Shown here: positions 1 to 15,100 of the stretch, piece after piece
Numbering within the stretch: the stretch's first letter is position 1
Layout of the letters: every line of letters begins with the position of its first letter
Source of the DNA: Phragmites australis
Lineage: Eukaryota; Streptophyta; Magnoliopsida; Poales; Poaceae
DNA length: 64,000 nt
Direction: 5' to 3'
Assembly: GCF_958298935.1 (NCBI RefSeq)
Contig: NC_084924.1
Location: 31,655,819-31,719,818 of the forward strand
The notes under the pieces: generated by a model
What the model was told of the DNA's origin: nothing
The model's input: the letters and a program-made list of their open reading frames with translations, nothing else
Databases searched by the model: none
Position numbers and translations under genes: made by a program

Positions 1-119
1 GGGCAGTTTCCAAATGCTGGACAAATCCAGTTGGTCCAACTCTTTTTAAAAGAACTTGGTCCAACAGGATATCCATATAAAGTATCACAAACTTCCAAAA
101 ATGGGATAGAAATACTAAC

Positions 120-3100
120 CTCAGTTGCATATTGGCGGGAAAATGACTTGAGATAACCCAGTGTACAAAGACACCATTGCTCAAGCTCTCCAACATTATA
201 GCCATTTGTGTTTTGCCCATTTGATTCACTGTGAAAAATACAAAACAAGTTAGCTGTCCAGAAATAGAGAATGGCAAATATAGCTCCTAGAACCGGTCTA
301 GTCTTTATATAACTGGGTGATTAATACCGGTTCCTGGCATATTATTGCATGTGATCAACATGCCAGATGCAAAATACACTGTTGTAACACTCCAGGTCAG
401 CACGTATCAATTCATCTGGGAACCAGCTCATTTTAACTGGTCTCCAGATCTCTACTGAACATCTGAATTTTGCCCATTATTTGAAAGAACGTTCTAAAAA
501 GTGCTAATGTGCAAGACAGCAAAGGGTAACACACATAGTGATGCAAGTTTCATTTTTTTGGGTCCACCCAAAACCCTTTGAACTAAAAATGCACTTCCAC
601 CTAATTGCTGATTCATTTTTTCCCTTAGATTTAGAGGCCAAACGAACTAGAGTGGTGACCCACTTGCATCCCATAGTAACACAGATGAACACCACCGGAC
701 TTAAGGAAAATATCCATACCAAGCCCCAACTCAAAATGAACCTTCCACCAGGAAAAAAAATAAACAAGGGCCTAAAGTGGTAAATCTTTAATAGCCCGTT
801 TTACCCCTAATATGCGACTCCAAACAGTACAAGCAGTTATGCTGATAACAGTGATGACACAAACTGAATATTAGACTAACCTATCATCTGCTCCATTTTC
901 GTTGTCAATCTCCATTGTTGCTGTTTCAGGATCGCAGGCCACAAATTTTACATTCAGATCTCCAGCGCGTAGATTAGGAATCTCTCCATCAGAAGAAACA
1001 GGTGGCAAACGTTCAGTGAGCACGTCAACAAAGCTCTTAAATAGTAACTTAAGCAATTCCTGTCAAACCAAATGGTCAAATTACAGTAAGTCGGTGAAAG
1101 GATAATGAACTCTATGATAGCAAAGCATAACACAAAATATTGAAAGATTATGCAATATTTATACCAATAGATACGTGCACATGGGTGCATACACGGAGCG
1201 AGAAATCAAATAATAAAGATAATAACAAAAGCACATAATGCACATATTTATACCAATAGATATGTGCACATGGGTGCATACACAGAGCAAGAAATCAAAT
1301 AACAATAAAGATAATAACAAAAGCACATAATGCACCTTGCTTTCTTCTAGACCCCGAGCAAGGAGGGCTCCCTTTGCTTCTAAAGATTCTTCAGTGGTTA
1401 TTTCCTCTTGTTTTGCATTGTCAGCGTATACTTGGAGACGCCTTAGCCTACCTGGTCTTTCGGCTGGAGCAGGCTGCCCCTCTGCAATCTCAAGTAATGA
1501 TTTAGCCTCCTCCAACTCTTTTATGGCTTTTGCACTGACCTCTTTAGCAACTTGAAGACCTTTCTTGAGTGACTGAATTTCCTTCCGGAGGTCATTGATC
1601 CGATTATATGTTTTACTAACAGCATTTCTAAGAATCTGGATGGAAAAACATTTTAATCAGATATATTCAAATAACACATGAAGAGCTTAGTTGAAACAGA
1701 TGAATTGTGGGGAAAGAATGCAGAGAGGATGGTTATTATAACAAACATGCATCCACACAAAACAGAAACCACATTGTATGTACAATCACTTTTACAATTA
1801 TAACGAGAAAGTTTTGATCTCTTCACTTCGAATATAGTTCTGATTTGGTTGCTATTTATACTACTTTTATAATACAAAGATGCAAGGACAACGGATGTAC
1901 CTCCCATGGGCGATCAGAAACATGAAATTGGTCAACATTGGCAGGAGAAAAAACCCATTTGACTATAGCCAAATTGGATATCAGGCGATAACCCATCATT
2001 CTATCAATAGCTATAGCAGTCATCTGGGTACTGTTCTTCCAATAAGCACTGACTTCATCCATCAACAGTAACTGCATTTCCTCATTTGGACATAGCTTAG
2101 AGATTATTTGACCATATCTCTCCAAAACAGTGATAAGATGGGTGAAACTTTTCGAGCCGATGTCAAGAAGTGTCTGACTAACAACACCGAGTGCAAACTC
2201 AGCACCATTTGTTGGAATTATATGTTCCTCCACCCATAAAATAATATCCCGTGTAGTCTTCTTTCCTCTAACCATGCCAACAAGTTCCTTAGATAGTCTA
2301 TGGCCATCGGTGTTTTCATTGCTTTCATCGCTGTGGTATTTGAAGTTGGGCCCAGCTTTTGGGGGTAACAGTTCTTCCAATTCAGCGGCATCTTCGATAC
2401 TCTGCAAAAGAGGTGATGCAAGATCCCTATTAAAACAAATGCAGTCCCATCAACAGAAACAAAGCTAGAAGTATGGAATGTCAACATAGTGCCAAAAGAA
2501 AACCCTCCTTATTTAAGAAGGAATGGCTAATGGAACAAGACTAACCTGCTTGATTTTTTCGAAGTAGGACAAGCGTACTTCCCTTTCCAATACTTCTTGG
2601 ACAAAAACACGTTGTGGAGCCCATTTTGGAAGGCCCTTAACATAAGACCACTCCTGCCAAGGCCAAATGAATTGAAAATTTGACCTGTAGAAGTAGAGCA
2701 ATATCATTACTTTTCGGTATCACAACAGAAATTGTTTGATAGAAAACCCAAAAATGTTACGTTCTGCAACCATTTGCCCAGAAAACTGTATTAACAAAGT
2801 ATACGATGTTTCACTAATGATTAAAAGAAGCCATAGAGGCGAACATTATTAGGGATTCAGGTTTTGAACATCTTTAAGAAGAATGTACCAAGCAACAGAC
2901 CACATGAAGCAAATATGAAGAGATCATATATTAGGCAAAAAATCAAATAACGATAAGTAATACAAAGCAGAAGTCCTGAATAACAAAACAAATCAAAATG
3001 ATGATCAACTTACAAGTGATGTGAAAACCATAGGATAAGTCTGGTGCGGCACTCCGTGTCCATGCTACTAATTCTGTCAAAAAGAGCATGCACTGCTCCT

Positions 3101-6100
3101 ACCACAACTGAAGGAAATGCACCTGGCAATGCCTGAAACAAATCTTTAGATAATCAGGCTTGTTTTCAATCAACCCTTGAAAGACGAAAAACTGCCACTA
3201 GGGATAAAACACATGGCGGTTATGACCGTACCATCATGGACCTGTAAGTTCCATAATGCCAAGAGCAAGAAGAGCTGCTTTCATACTGATTTTAATGAAA
3301 TCTTGAAATAATACTTATAGACCAATAAACCAACACAATACTAAGAGAAATAGCAGACCAGGATAGGCCAGTGTAAAGAGGATTGAGGCAAATCACCACA
3401 CAACCAAAGGGCTGGGGTGGCATTCTATTAGTAAGCCAAAAAGGCATAATTACAGGAGATTACAATCCTCAATTAGAGGAGCTATTCTAGGCTAGTATAA
3501 TAGAAGGAAAGGAATAAAGAGGCTATTAATTCTAATACCCACCCGCAGTCGCAGCGGAAGGAGTCCGGACGCAAAGACTGGACCGAAACTCCTGGAATAG
3601 CTGAGTCGGAAGACCTTTAGTCATGATGTCCGCGAATTGGTGGGAGGAGGGCACATGCATGACACGGACCTCACCAAGAGTGACCTTTTCGCGAACAAAG
3701 TGAATGTCGATCTCGATGTGCTTCGTTCGCCGGTGTTGTACTGGATTGCTAGACATGTATATGGCGCTGATGTTGTCGCAGTACACCACGGTTGCTGAAA
3801 CTGGGGCAACATGGAGTTCCTTAAGAAGATGTCGTAGCCAACAGCATTCAGCGACGGCATGAGCAACGGCGCGGTACTCGGCCTCTGCACTCGAGCGGGA
3901 CACCGTAGTCTGGCATTTGGAGGACCAAGACACCAAGTTGTCGCCGAGATAAACGCAGTAGCCGGATGTGGAGCGCTGAGAATCCGGACAGCCGGCCCAG
4001 TCGACGTCGGAGTAGGCGGTGAGAGATGTCACCGGGGAGAGTCCGATGTGAAGATCAGCATTGAGAGTGCCCTTGACGTATCGCAAGATGCGTTTGATCA
4101 ACGCGAGGTGAGGCTCCCGCGGATCATGCATAAATAAGCACACCTGTTGGACGGCATAAGCAAGGTCAGGACGGGTGAGTGTCAGGTACTGTAGAGCTCC
4201 TGCAAGACTCCTGTACTCCGAGGGATTAGCAACAGGAGCGCCGTCGAGGCCGGAGAGCTTGGCGTGGGTGTCAACTGGCGTGGCAGTGGGATGACACTCA
4301 GCCATGCCAGCTCGTCGGAGAAGATCGACGGCGTACTATCGCTGGGATAGAAATAGCCCGTCAGAGGTGCGCGTGACGGAGATGCCGAGGAAGAAGTGTA
4401 GTGGTCCGAGGTCCGTCATGACGAACTCCGAGCGAAGCTGACTGGTGAGGCGCTGGAGAAGTTCTGTAGAAGAAGTGGTGAGTACGATGTCGTCGACGTA
4501 CAGTAGCAGATAAGCTATGTCAGTTCCCTGATGAAGGATGAACAAGGACGTGTCGGAGGAGGATGCGACGAAGCCGAGTCGACTAATGTAAGTTGCAAAT
4601 CGCTGGTACCACGCCCGGGGAGCCTGCTTCAAACCATAGTGATTTTTGAAGAAGACACACATGGTCAGGATGAGCTGGATCCACGAAGCCGGGTGGCTGC
4701 TGGCAGTAAATTGTCTCGTCGAGGGAGCCATGGAGGAAGGCATTCTTGACGTCAAGTTGATGAATCGGCCAGGAGCGGGAGGTAGCAATGGATAGAACAG
4801 TACGAATGGTCGTTGGCTTGACCACTGGACTGAAGGTCTCGTCATAATCGATGCCGTGCTGCTGGGAGAAACCGCGGACTACCCATCGTGCTTTATAGCG
4901 AGCCAGTCTTCCGTCGGAGTGGAACTTGTGCTTGAAGATCCACTTGCCGGAGACAATGTTGGTGCCTGGCGGACGAGGGACGAGACGCCAGGTGTTGTTG
5001 TCCATGAGAGCATTCATCGCAGCACGCCAATTGGGATCGGCGAGCGCACTGCGATAGGTGGCTGGGACAGGAGACGCCGTGGTATGATGTGCTGTTAGTG
5101 AGAAGAACTCCAGGGAGGGGTTAGCGGTAGCCCGAGACCACGTCACCATCCGGTGGGGTTCTGATGGAGCCAAGACAGTTGTCGGTGGTGCTGAAGACAT
5201 GGCAGCAGATGGTGGCGAGACCCCGGACGGAGGGGCGGCCGCACGTGGGCGTCTGGTGTATACCAGATGCACGGGCGGACGGAGTAGTGCAGCAGGGGCT
5301 CCAGCAGTGCCGGGGGGCATCGACGGCGAGGAAGACAGCAGCCGCTCGACACCGGATGGTGGAGCTGCCGCTGGAGGAACCTGCAAGGGTGCCATGGAAG
5401 CAGTGCGGAGCACCGGCACAGCGAGATCGTGGACTAGGAACTCCAATTCGGTCTCATTGGTAGGGGAATATCCCGGCAAATTATCACTGCTGGCAAACGG
5501 GAAGGAGCTCTCATCAAAAATGACATGACGAGAGATGATGACTCGGTTTGTGGCAAGGTTAAGGTAGCGGTACCCTTTGTGCTGGAGAGGGTAACCAAGG
5601 AACGCACATGCCGCTGAGCGAGGAGCTAGTTTGTGGGCAGCTGTGGCGGATAGATTAGGAAAACAAAGACATCCGAAAACGCGAAGGTGACTGTACTGAG
5701 GTGGTTTTTGGTGGAGAAGTGTGTGTGGAATGACGCCGCCAATGGCAGAGGAGGGGCATCGGTTGAGGAGATAGGTGGCAGTAGCTAGAGCCTCAGCCCA
5801 AAATCTAGGGGGCATATGAGCATGGAGGAGGAGCGTGCGAACCATATTGTTTATAGTGCGAATCATCCGCTTGGCCTTGCCGTTCTGCGGAGATGTGTGA
5901 GGACAGGAGAGGCGGAGAGTGATGCCCCGAGAAGCAAAAAAGGATATGTTGGTGTGGTTCACAAACTCGCGGCCATTGTCAGTCTGAACAGACTTGAGGA
6001 GAAGGCCGAACTGTGTGCTAGCATATGCAGCAAGGTCTACTATATGTTGGTGAACATCAGATTTCTTTTTAAGAGGGAATGTCCAGCAAAAATGAGTGAA

Positions 6101-9100
6101 ATCATCAACGATAACTAAATAATATAGTGAACCAGAAATGCTAGCAACAGGGGAAGTCCACACATCACAATGAAGGAGTTCAAAGGGCGCAGAAGTGCGC
6201 GAGGTAGATGGAGCAAAAGGAAGACGAGCATGTTTGCCGAGTTGACAGGACTGGCAGAGCGAACGAGCTACGTTATTACAGGAAATAAGCGAATGTTTAT
6301 TTAAAACATCTAGGGAGGTGATGCCAGGATGTCCAAGACGTTGGTGCCATAGTTGGGAGGAGATGGCGAGGTGGACGCTGGTGGTGGCAGGAGGTTTGTC
6401 ATCACAGATGGTGTAGAGGTCGCCCTCACTATCGCAGCGAAGCATCACTTGTTGCGTCGAAGGATCCTTAACGAAAAAACCGAAGGCGTCAAACTCGATG
6501 GAACAGTGATTGTCACGAGTGAACTTTCTAACGGAAAGAAGGTTACGAACTATATGGGGAACAACAAGGACATCATTAAGGGAAAACTTAGTGGTGGATG
6601 TATGAAGAAAGGTGTGGCCGCTAGATGTGATGGGAAGGCGAGAACCATTGCCAACAGTGATAGCCGTGGTAGGGGGAGGGTGGGAGGACAGAAGAATACC
6701 ATCATTGGACGCCATGTGAGAAGTGGCGCCACTGTCCATGATCCAGCCGCCATTCCCTTGGACAGCCATCTGGTTCAGCGCAGAGATGAGGCCCTGCTGG
6801 TCCCACGTCGGTGAAGGCTGAGCCGGTGCGAAAGCGGTGTGGGCCTGAGGTGGAGCACCGAGACCGGGAGAGGGTGACAGGCGCCACTGGCCGCCATGGG
6901 AAGCCCACGGACCAGCACCGGGAGGAGACCATGGGCTGAAGCAGAGCCATGGTCCGACAGGAGGTAGCGCGCGCCCGCCCTGGAGAGCATGGTGGGCGCC
7001 GCTGCTGTTCTGCTTGCCACGGCGGTTGCGCCCGCCGCGACGACCATCACGGTTGGTGTTGGAATGGGAGCCGGCTGAAGGTGTGGACGTCGTGGTGGAG
7101 CGGCAGCCGGACTGACCGCAAGCCGAGGGACCACTGGTGGCAAGAAGGGCCGTCTCGGTGGTGATCTTCACTTCATTGGCAAGCCGAGTCTCCTTGAGAG
7201 CAAGCAGAGAGCGTGCCCTGGCGAAGGAGGGAAACGGAGTTGAGTTGGCGATGTCATCAGCAGTGTTGGAGTAGCGCGGATTGAGACCACGCAGCAGGTT
7301 GAGGACGATTTGTGAGTCAGAGACGGGGTGGCCGACATCACGGAGGGCATCGGCGAGTGTCTTGACGCGCTGGCTGTATTCGGCAATGGACTGATCGCCT
7401 TGCAGCAGCGAATGGAATTGGCTGCTGAGGAAGACAGCGCGAGATTCCTTGTTGTCGCGGAAGAGCCCCTCGATCGCGACCCACAGATCACGCGCGGTCT
7501 CGTCGTCAGCCATCGCAGAATCAAGGATGTCGTCGGAAACGGAGCCATAGAGCCAGTTGAGGACGGCGGAGTCGGCGAGAACCCAAGCGGGTTCGTCCGG
7601 GTGCGCCAGGTCGGAGCCGTCGATGTGAGAGGAGGCCGAACTTGGCGCACATGGTCCGGAAGAATTTGGACCAGCGCGAGTAGTTCGCCGTCGTCATGTC
7701 GAGGGTGGTCGGGACGTGAGCCTTGACGACGACCGTGCAATAGGGGTTAAGGATGATGGGCTGCGCAGTTTGTGCGCCGGAGATGCTGCCGCCAGAGGCA
7801 GCGGCGGCGTCATCAGTTGCGGTGGCGGCTGCGGAAGCAGCGGCAGCGGCGGTGGCTGCCGCAGTGGCGGCGGCATTCGGGTCATTTGTGACCAAGGCCG
7901 ACATGGCAGGCGGTGGGGGGGGGGAGGCGGAACACCGGCTGGAAAACAGGGGATGAGCAACGGAATGGGGCTCAAGAAGGAAGAAGAGAAACTGATACCA
8001 TGTAAAGAGGATTGAGGCAAATCACCACACAACCGAAGGGTTGGGGTGGCATTCTATTAGTAGGCCAAAAAGGCATAATTACAGGAGATTACAATCCTCA
8101 ATTAGAGGAGCTATTCTAGGCTAGTATAATAGAAGGAAAGGAATAAAGAGGCTATTAATTCTAATAGCCAGAAACGAGAAACCAGCAGGTTACCAGAAAC
8201 CAATATAGCTCCCATAAATTTTGAAAATTTCTAATTTCTGATCCTTGACTGCTACTAGCAAATATTTACAAGACAACACATCCAATGAATGCTGCCTCTC
8301 TTCTAGTTGCACATAGGTGTTCACAATAATTAGTATCAGTGTGTTGTTCACAAGAGAACTCACACTGAGGCAAGATATCAGTATATCACAGAATAAAAAC
8401 AATGAATCTGAAAAGGATGGCATGAGTAATACACATCATGTGTTGTTCCAATAGCTTCCCAATTCATACAAACCTCATGAGAATTTGAATAGAACATTAA
8501 TTTGCTTTGCAACCATAGAAAAGTCAAAAGTCCAACCACTTCATGCCTTTGTGGTAGCCTATTCCATCAAACCATGCTTGCATATAGGTAAACAAGAGGA
8601 AACTTGCATGGTAATATCACCAAGATTTGACAAATGTTGCAAAAAGCTTGCCAAATGTGATTTATTAAGATTGATGTGTGTTATATACTTGCATCCCATA
8701 ATGGATTCAGCTGTACATTGACTTTGACTGTAACACAGAAACAAACATAACAGTATTCATCAAGTCTTAAAGCGTGAAACTACCTTGCAAAGGTCAATGA
8801 TAATTAATGTATAGTAAATTGGCTTGAAAGGTGGATTCGGCAACAATAGTAGCTGCAAAAAAATCAAATAAAACAATGTAATCATAAAGAAAAAAATGTT
8901 CCACAGCTATGCTCGCTACGACAGGAAAAGGTGAACCTCAAAGTGCAACACAGTATGGACAAATTTTGCAGCATGTATCCTAGACTCCTAGACATACCTC
9001 ATAAGACAGACTATGATTAGTGCTTCTAAAATCCATTCATTTCGTGGCAATTAAGGTTTCTAAATCAAAACAGGTAATCCAAGTTGAACCAGGTTGGAAA

Positions 9101-12100
9101 GTGGCCTGGTACAACCTATTTTTCACAGTAGTGACTTCTCCTCACAAAGTACAAACTACTTCAAGATCAGCTGAAATCAGTAGACTGGTAGACTCAGACA
9201 ATCATTAGACTAATTCCTCCAGTCTAAAACAGATGACATTTTAGGAGGATGGTTTTGGCTTGTGCATATATGTTGATTTGGGTTGTTAAAGCAACAATTT
9301 TGCACCAAATACCCCTATTAACTGCTCATTGGAAGTACTGTTACAAAGATAGATATACATCAATAGGGACAAACTATGCCAAAAAATAGTGTTAACTCCT
9401 TTATTGTTCTGTGTGCATTACAAGTAATTCAAACCAAGTAGAACTAAACAATACAGTTCACGTAAAACGAAGGCAGGTACATGGAAACTGATATTAACAA
9501 TAAACCCCCAATACCCAATAAGTCAATATTAAAAATAAGAAAGCAATACCTGTGAAAATATGGTTTCAGCCATCAGGTATTCATAGCGAAAAGACACAGG
9601 CAGGCTGACTAGATAAAACGCACATTCTTTCCGACTATCTTTCAAAGAAAAATATAACCAAGATGGAATCAGTAAGCAAGCTGAAATTATATGATTCATA
9701 GGCGATCATGAACACAAAGTTCAATTAACGTTCCTGTGATTCCATATTAAATACAGGTTAATCAAATTATTTGCATTAAAGACTACTTCTGTTCTCTTTA
9801 GATATAGCCATAAGCAAAGTTCAACCGTAGAAAAACTGCCCTGAAAATGAACAAATAGTATACCGCACTGCAAATATCGAATAATCCCTGTGTCACTAAT
9901 TATAGGACGTTGTGGGATTCACGTGGTAAAACTTTTGGACTATAAACATTTGTACATCCAAAATTATATAGATTGACCATATGAAAATAATGTCATTACA
10001 TTGGCCTCGGAACATGCTTTCATAATAAAAAAAAATTTACTTGTGCATGACAACAAAAAATAAAACCTGGTCAGAGTCTTCCATTTGGGATTGGAAAATC
10101 AAGACTCAAGAACGACCTATATTCAGTGACAAAGGGAGTATGATCCAAATCCTGGCATGGTCAGCACTCAGCACAAAAAGAAACTGCGTAGCAAGCAATG
10201 CAGGCCCTCTACAGCTTTTTTTTCTCGAACACGCAGAAGAATTGCGTATCATTATATTAAAGAAGAAGGGTAGAAACCCGAGAACACCCACACACACTCA
10301 CACCATAGGCCCTCTACAGCTTACTCTGAGGGCAGTGAGTTACACTCACGGGGTAAAACTTATTTACTTAAATAATTCAATCAATGGATAGAAGCAAGGG
10401 GATACTATAACCAGCTTTAATAAAGGGAGAAAATGAAGTACTCAATATTGAAACCACGAAGACATTTACATAGAGGCTGACAAGCAAACATAATAACTAG
10501 TCGGTATCAGACATGTCTTCCATGAATACGCTTAACAAGCAGAGATGTGATATCCTTCGAAATCACAAGTCGTTCAAAGGTATAGAGGTACTAACAATAC
10601 TGTGACAATCAAGTTTAAATTCAGAAAAAATACAAGTTATACGAACTGACCATCCATTGAAGAAATGCAGCACATCCAATACACATTCTTCAACAACAAA
10701 ACGATCTACAGGTTGCATGTTCTGTGAACCAACAATAGCTGATTAGATGTGCAAAACACAGTACAGTCGTCGTATGGATATGTATAGTTACAGTATCCTA
10801 TTGGTACAATATACCTACGAGTGAATAATATCAAGATAGAAATCAAAAGAAGTTTTGGTTTCATTGATGTACAACTGAAGCCAATATGCATATAGATCGG
10901 TTTCTAGTGGAACTTCACCCAGCACATAGTGCCCTTTCATGTCCAGGACACAGAACTTGTGCACAAACATGAAGGCGCAGAAATACAATTGCAAAATGTA
11001 CAATTTCCACAGTATTTACTGAACTGCCTGGGATGAAGAAGCAAATTAAATTACCTTATACAATATTACGATAATATGTATCAAGAAAGAACAGTTTTAT
11101 CAGGCCACATGTTAAACGTTATGATATATTAACTCATTACAAGATGGACTTTATTTTACTTCACAAAGTGGACTTCATTTACTTCATATTTGGCAGTAGT
11201 TTCAGAAACCAAAGGAAATGATAGGGGTATTTTGTATCACTTAAACTAGAATGTGTCTTCAACTTCTAACTTAGTATCGAATGCAGGGCAAACTAGTAGC
11301 AGTACATCGGACAAGCACAAAGCCATTGTAAGCCATCTGACAACCAATGGAAGAAGCAGCTCGGAGCAAATATCACAAAATATATGCTCTTTAGAGGATA
11401 TAATCAACTGAGTTTGCAATGTAAAAAACAAAACAACTAGTAGGAAATTCAATTTAGTTTTAGATTGCATATAGAAAACATAGCGATCAAAGCACACAAA
11501 GTGTTTGTAAATCGTAAATTTGCAAACTACCTCGGCTTTATTTGTTGGAAAGATATGGAGTCTACGAAGTCTTTGAGGATACTTCAAATCTGCTTCATGT
11601 TTCTCCTGCCCTTTTAATATGTCAGAAGATGACTGCGAGAGAGTAAGTGGAGGACAACTAATCGGGGAAAGACGATGAGATTTTCCAGACACCAACTGAG
11701 CTTCAAACGACAAGTGGGGTTTTGGAACTGCCAAGGAAGTAATTAGATTTCCATTCCGTAGTCATAATAAGAATGCAAAGATTTTGGATCAAATGCGACT
11801 TAATTTGACAAAACAATAGGTATTTCAAGATTCAACCATTGTGTATGTAAGGGGTTATTAACAGTTGAAATGGATTCTGAAATAACTACTAAATAACAGT
11901 TCGTAGTTCAAACAATATAAAATGTCACTGAAACAGAGTCAGGGAAATACAATTATCAGTAAGAAATTGTAAAGGTTGTCTTGCATACCACTTTTAACTT
12001 TCCATCCATTGCGGGAAAGAACTTGAATGCGCTCCCATAGGTCTTCCATGAAATCCTGCAAGTACTAGCTTTTATTACAGAATCGAGAAATAAACAAGTG

Positions 12101-15100
12101 TCATGATCATGTATTAAGAAGATTAGCAGTACCTTTTTGTTGGGAGAGTGGCCTTCATCCGTCTCAAAGACTGAGAAAGCAATATCATCAAAATGCCTTC
12201 TGATGCTTATGTAAGACTGTATACCAACCAAAACTCTCTCAAACTCATCTGGAACTTGCTGCATGGTACAGTTCATATGCGTGTGTTATCATCAAGTCCC
12301 CATCTGCTAAATATTCTAGTAAAAAAAATACATAGGAGCGCAACACTTCATCCATTAGAGGGAAATTTTGGTGGGCATCAACTCCCATTTAGTCAAAAGT
12401 GCATAACGCGCATGATATACTGTTCCAAAAATCCCAAATCCAGGGGGGGGGGGGGGGATTCAATGGATGGCATACATGTAATGCTAAAAAAATGCAAAAC
12501 TTCAAGGTCAATCTCACCATACTTTCAAAATCTTGCACATGTGCATACTACATTCATTTTTTTTCTGGGTAGATTTATGGAACAGTGCCAAACTGTACTT
12601 TTGACTTCCGATTTTCTTCTTCATTTTTTTGTGTGAGGGAGGATGGCTTAACACAAATGCAATATACTATACAACTGCATAACCCAGAACGAAGTATGAC
12701 AGTGGCTCAATTACTTATATTAGGCACCAAATTTGATGTTGGCTCAGCTACGCACTGAATTGCAGTAGTTAAACAAAGTTACCTCAAACAATTCTGGACC
12801 ACCCCATGGAAGGGAGGCCAAAATACAATAAACATAAAAGTCTGCATGTGGTTGCCACGATGGATTTCCAGTCTCCTCATCTAATATTGTTGCAGCAGAT
12901 GATAATAGAGTCTCAAACGTCTCAATGATAGAATCGGGAACAACAACTTTGCTGCACATCTACATAGCAAATTAAAGATCCACAGTTAAGATAAAAAAGT
13001 AAACGAACAACAGAAATACAATATGCTTGGCCATGATATATGCATATGGTGCTCAATATAAGAAAACATTTCTACCGTGCCATAAAAAGATCAGAAAGAA
13101 TCCCTCTGTTATTTCGGAGAGAGGGTGTCAAAGCATTCACTATTTTCCAAACTTGATATAAACTCAAACAAGAGTACCGATAGTAGATATCAAACCTAAT
13201 GTAAAGATAGAATTATCCTAAACAATCGGCTGACCAGATTCATATTTTAGGACCATATATCAAACAATGACTAGTCATACATAACATGATGACTGATAAA
13301 CCGTACATATCTAATAAATAAATAGATAAAACTTATTTCTGGAGCAGGAGCTAAAGGGCTTCCACTTCTGGAATGCAGAAGCTAAAGAGGCAAAGATACA
13401 TGAAATAGCGCCTAAGATAAATAAAGCCCTTTTAAGTACTTCTTCCACAGACATCCACATCCCCCGGTATGGAAAAAAATAATAATTTCAGATATTGACA
13501 CCAACTCCAAAAGATAACTTTGATCAACAATTTCTGCTGTAGTATGTTAAGAAAACTAATGAAAATTATAATATTGAGACAGCAGTTTCCGAGGCAATAC
13601 TACTCTTATCATTTTCATATGACCGGTCTAAATGCCTGTAAGATAATCTTTGTAGTTAAAATATGTTGACTGTGCACCATTCTAAAACAACATTAACTTC
13701 TGACTGGAGGGAGTATAGTGTACTTTAGCTTTAGAACTATTCATGAAGTTGTACTGTGCAACTGAGCAGTTTTTTCAGCTTATTCATTTGCTCCCCAAGT
13801 TAGCTGAGTATCAAGAAGTCTAGTAACAATTCACAGCCTTCAGCATAATTCAAAGGTATATAGACTAAACTATTCGTGCAGACTCATTGTCAATTCGAAA
13901 CAAGACAGCATGCAGACTGTAAAACAACAAGCAACACGAGTTAGGACATACAGGAAAGAAGCCATTAAGGAGATTAAGACAACAAAATAAAACAAAGCAG
14001 ACCAGCTGTATTACTTACCAGACCACTGAGAAATCGTAGCAATATCCTGATTCTATCACGATTTTCATTATGCAAGGCATCCTGCAATGAAGACATCAAT
14101 CGCTCTTATAGCTAGGATGATCTTAAAAGGAGGAACCAAAGAGTGGTTTTCAAATCATTAACTGACATAGTATCCAGTTTATGCACAAATAGCATATACA
14201 GTAACACTAATTGCTGAAATATTTTATAGAGAAACTGTATTTGGTCGAACAAGAGGGAGAAAAGGTTAATAGATACTGTTCTGTTAAGTAGTGCAGAAAT
14301 AAGGGTACATACCTGTAAGTTGGTCTGTGTGGCATCTACAATATCCTTGGCGAAGTCTTCATTTTCTAAGTTTATCAAACCAATCTGACATTAAAAAAAA
14401 CAAAGTTGACAATCACAAAGAGTTAGCTTGATTTGATAAGAACCATGTGGTTACATCCTGTCCTTACAACAAATCACCTATGCATAATAAAATAAACTCT
14501 AATGTTACTGGTGTAAGATATTGATATTATTATGCCGAAAAGTGTTGTGAAAACACATCACCATAGACTACGGACAAGCTTGGTTAGGGAACAGAAAGCT
14601 TATAGATAAGAATATGGTTGGCAACAAATGTTCTTGTCATTTGGTCCAAGTTAACAAAATTAGCTACCTGGTCCTACCCTCATAAAAACATGCAATCAAA
14701 ACTCAAGAGTTCAACACCACAACTGTCTGCACAGCAAAGACTTGAACACACTATAAACACTGTCAAGCCAATGTAACGAAACAGACCGAAATTATCACAC
14801 AGAGGAGACTATGAGACGCACAATTAAATATCTATGCATGTAGATGCACATAGCATCTGGAACATTTGCTAGTTCCACAGTACATGTGAAATAGGTGGGA
14901 AGAGAATATGTTTGGCATTGGTTGCACTTAAAAATATATGTTTGGCATTGGCATTGCAAGCTCCAAAAAGGCGAGGAGATATCTAATAAAAAAATCATAC
15001 AGAAGCAGCAGATAACAATGAAATCCATATGCATAAATGAAACAGCATAAGGTAAGTTACATCAATTTGTTTATGTGCAAGCACAATAAGACCTAGCTCA

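Larger units (their letters stand above)
3372..8166 (-). mobile_element. Copia LTR retrotransposon 1, complete but coding-defective
   Basis: This 4795-bp element lies in CBP80 intron 12, in the same orientation as the gene. It has two 166-bp LTRs (3372-3537 and 8001-8166) that differ at three bases, and perfect 5-bp target duplications GCCAG at 3367-3371 and 8167-8171. Next to the 5' LTR, 7991-8000 reads TGGTATCAGT on the minus strand, a primer site for initiator methionine tRNA. The LTR outer end is TA instead of the usual TG in both copies. Low LTR divergence makes this the younger of the two intronic insertions in CBP80. Confidence 0.93.

Noticed and set aside
12443..12457. A 15-base G run in CBP80 intron 6
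   Set aside because: Plain homopolymer; its length may be inexact and it gives no further structure.
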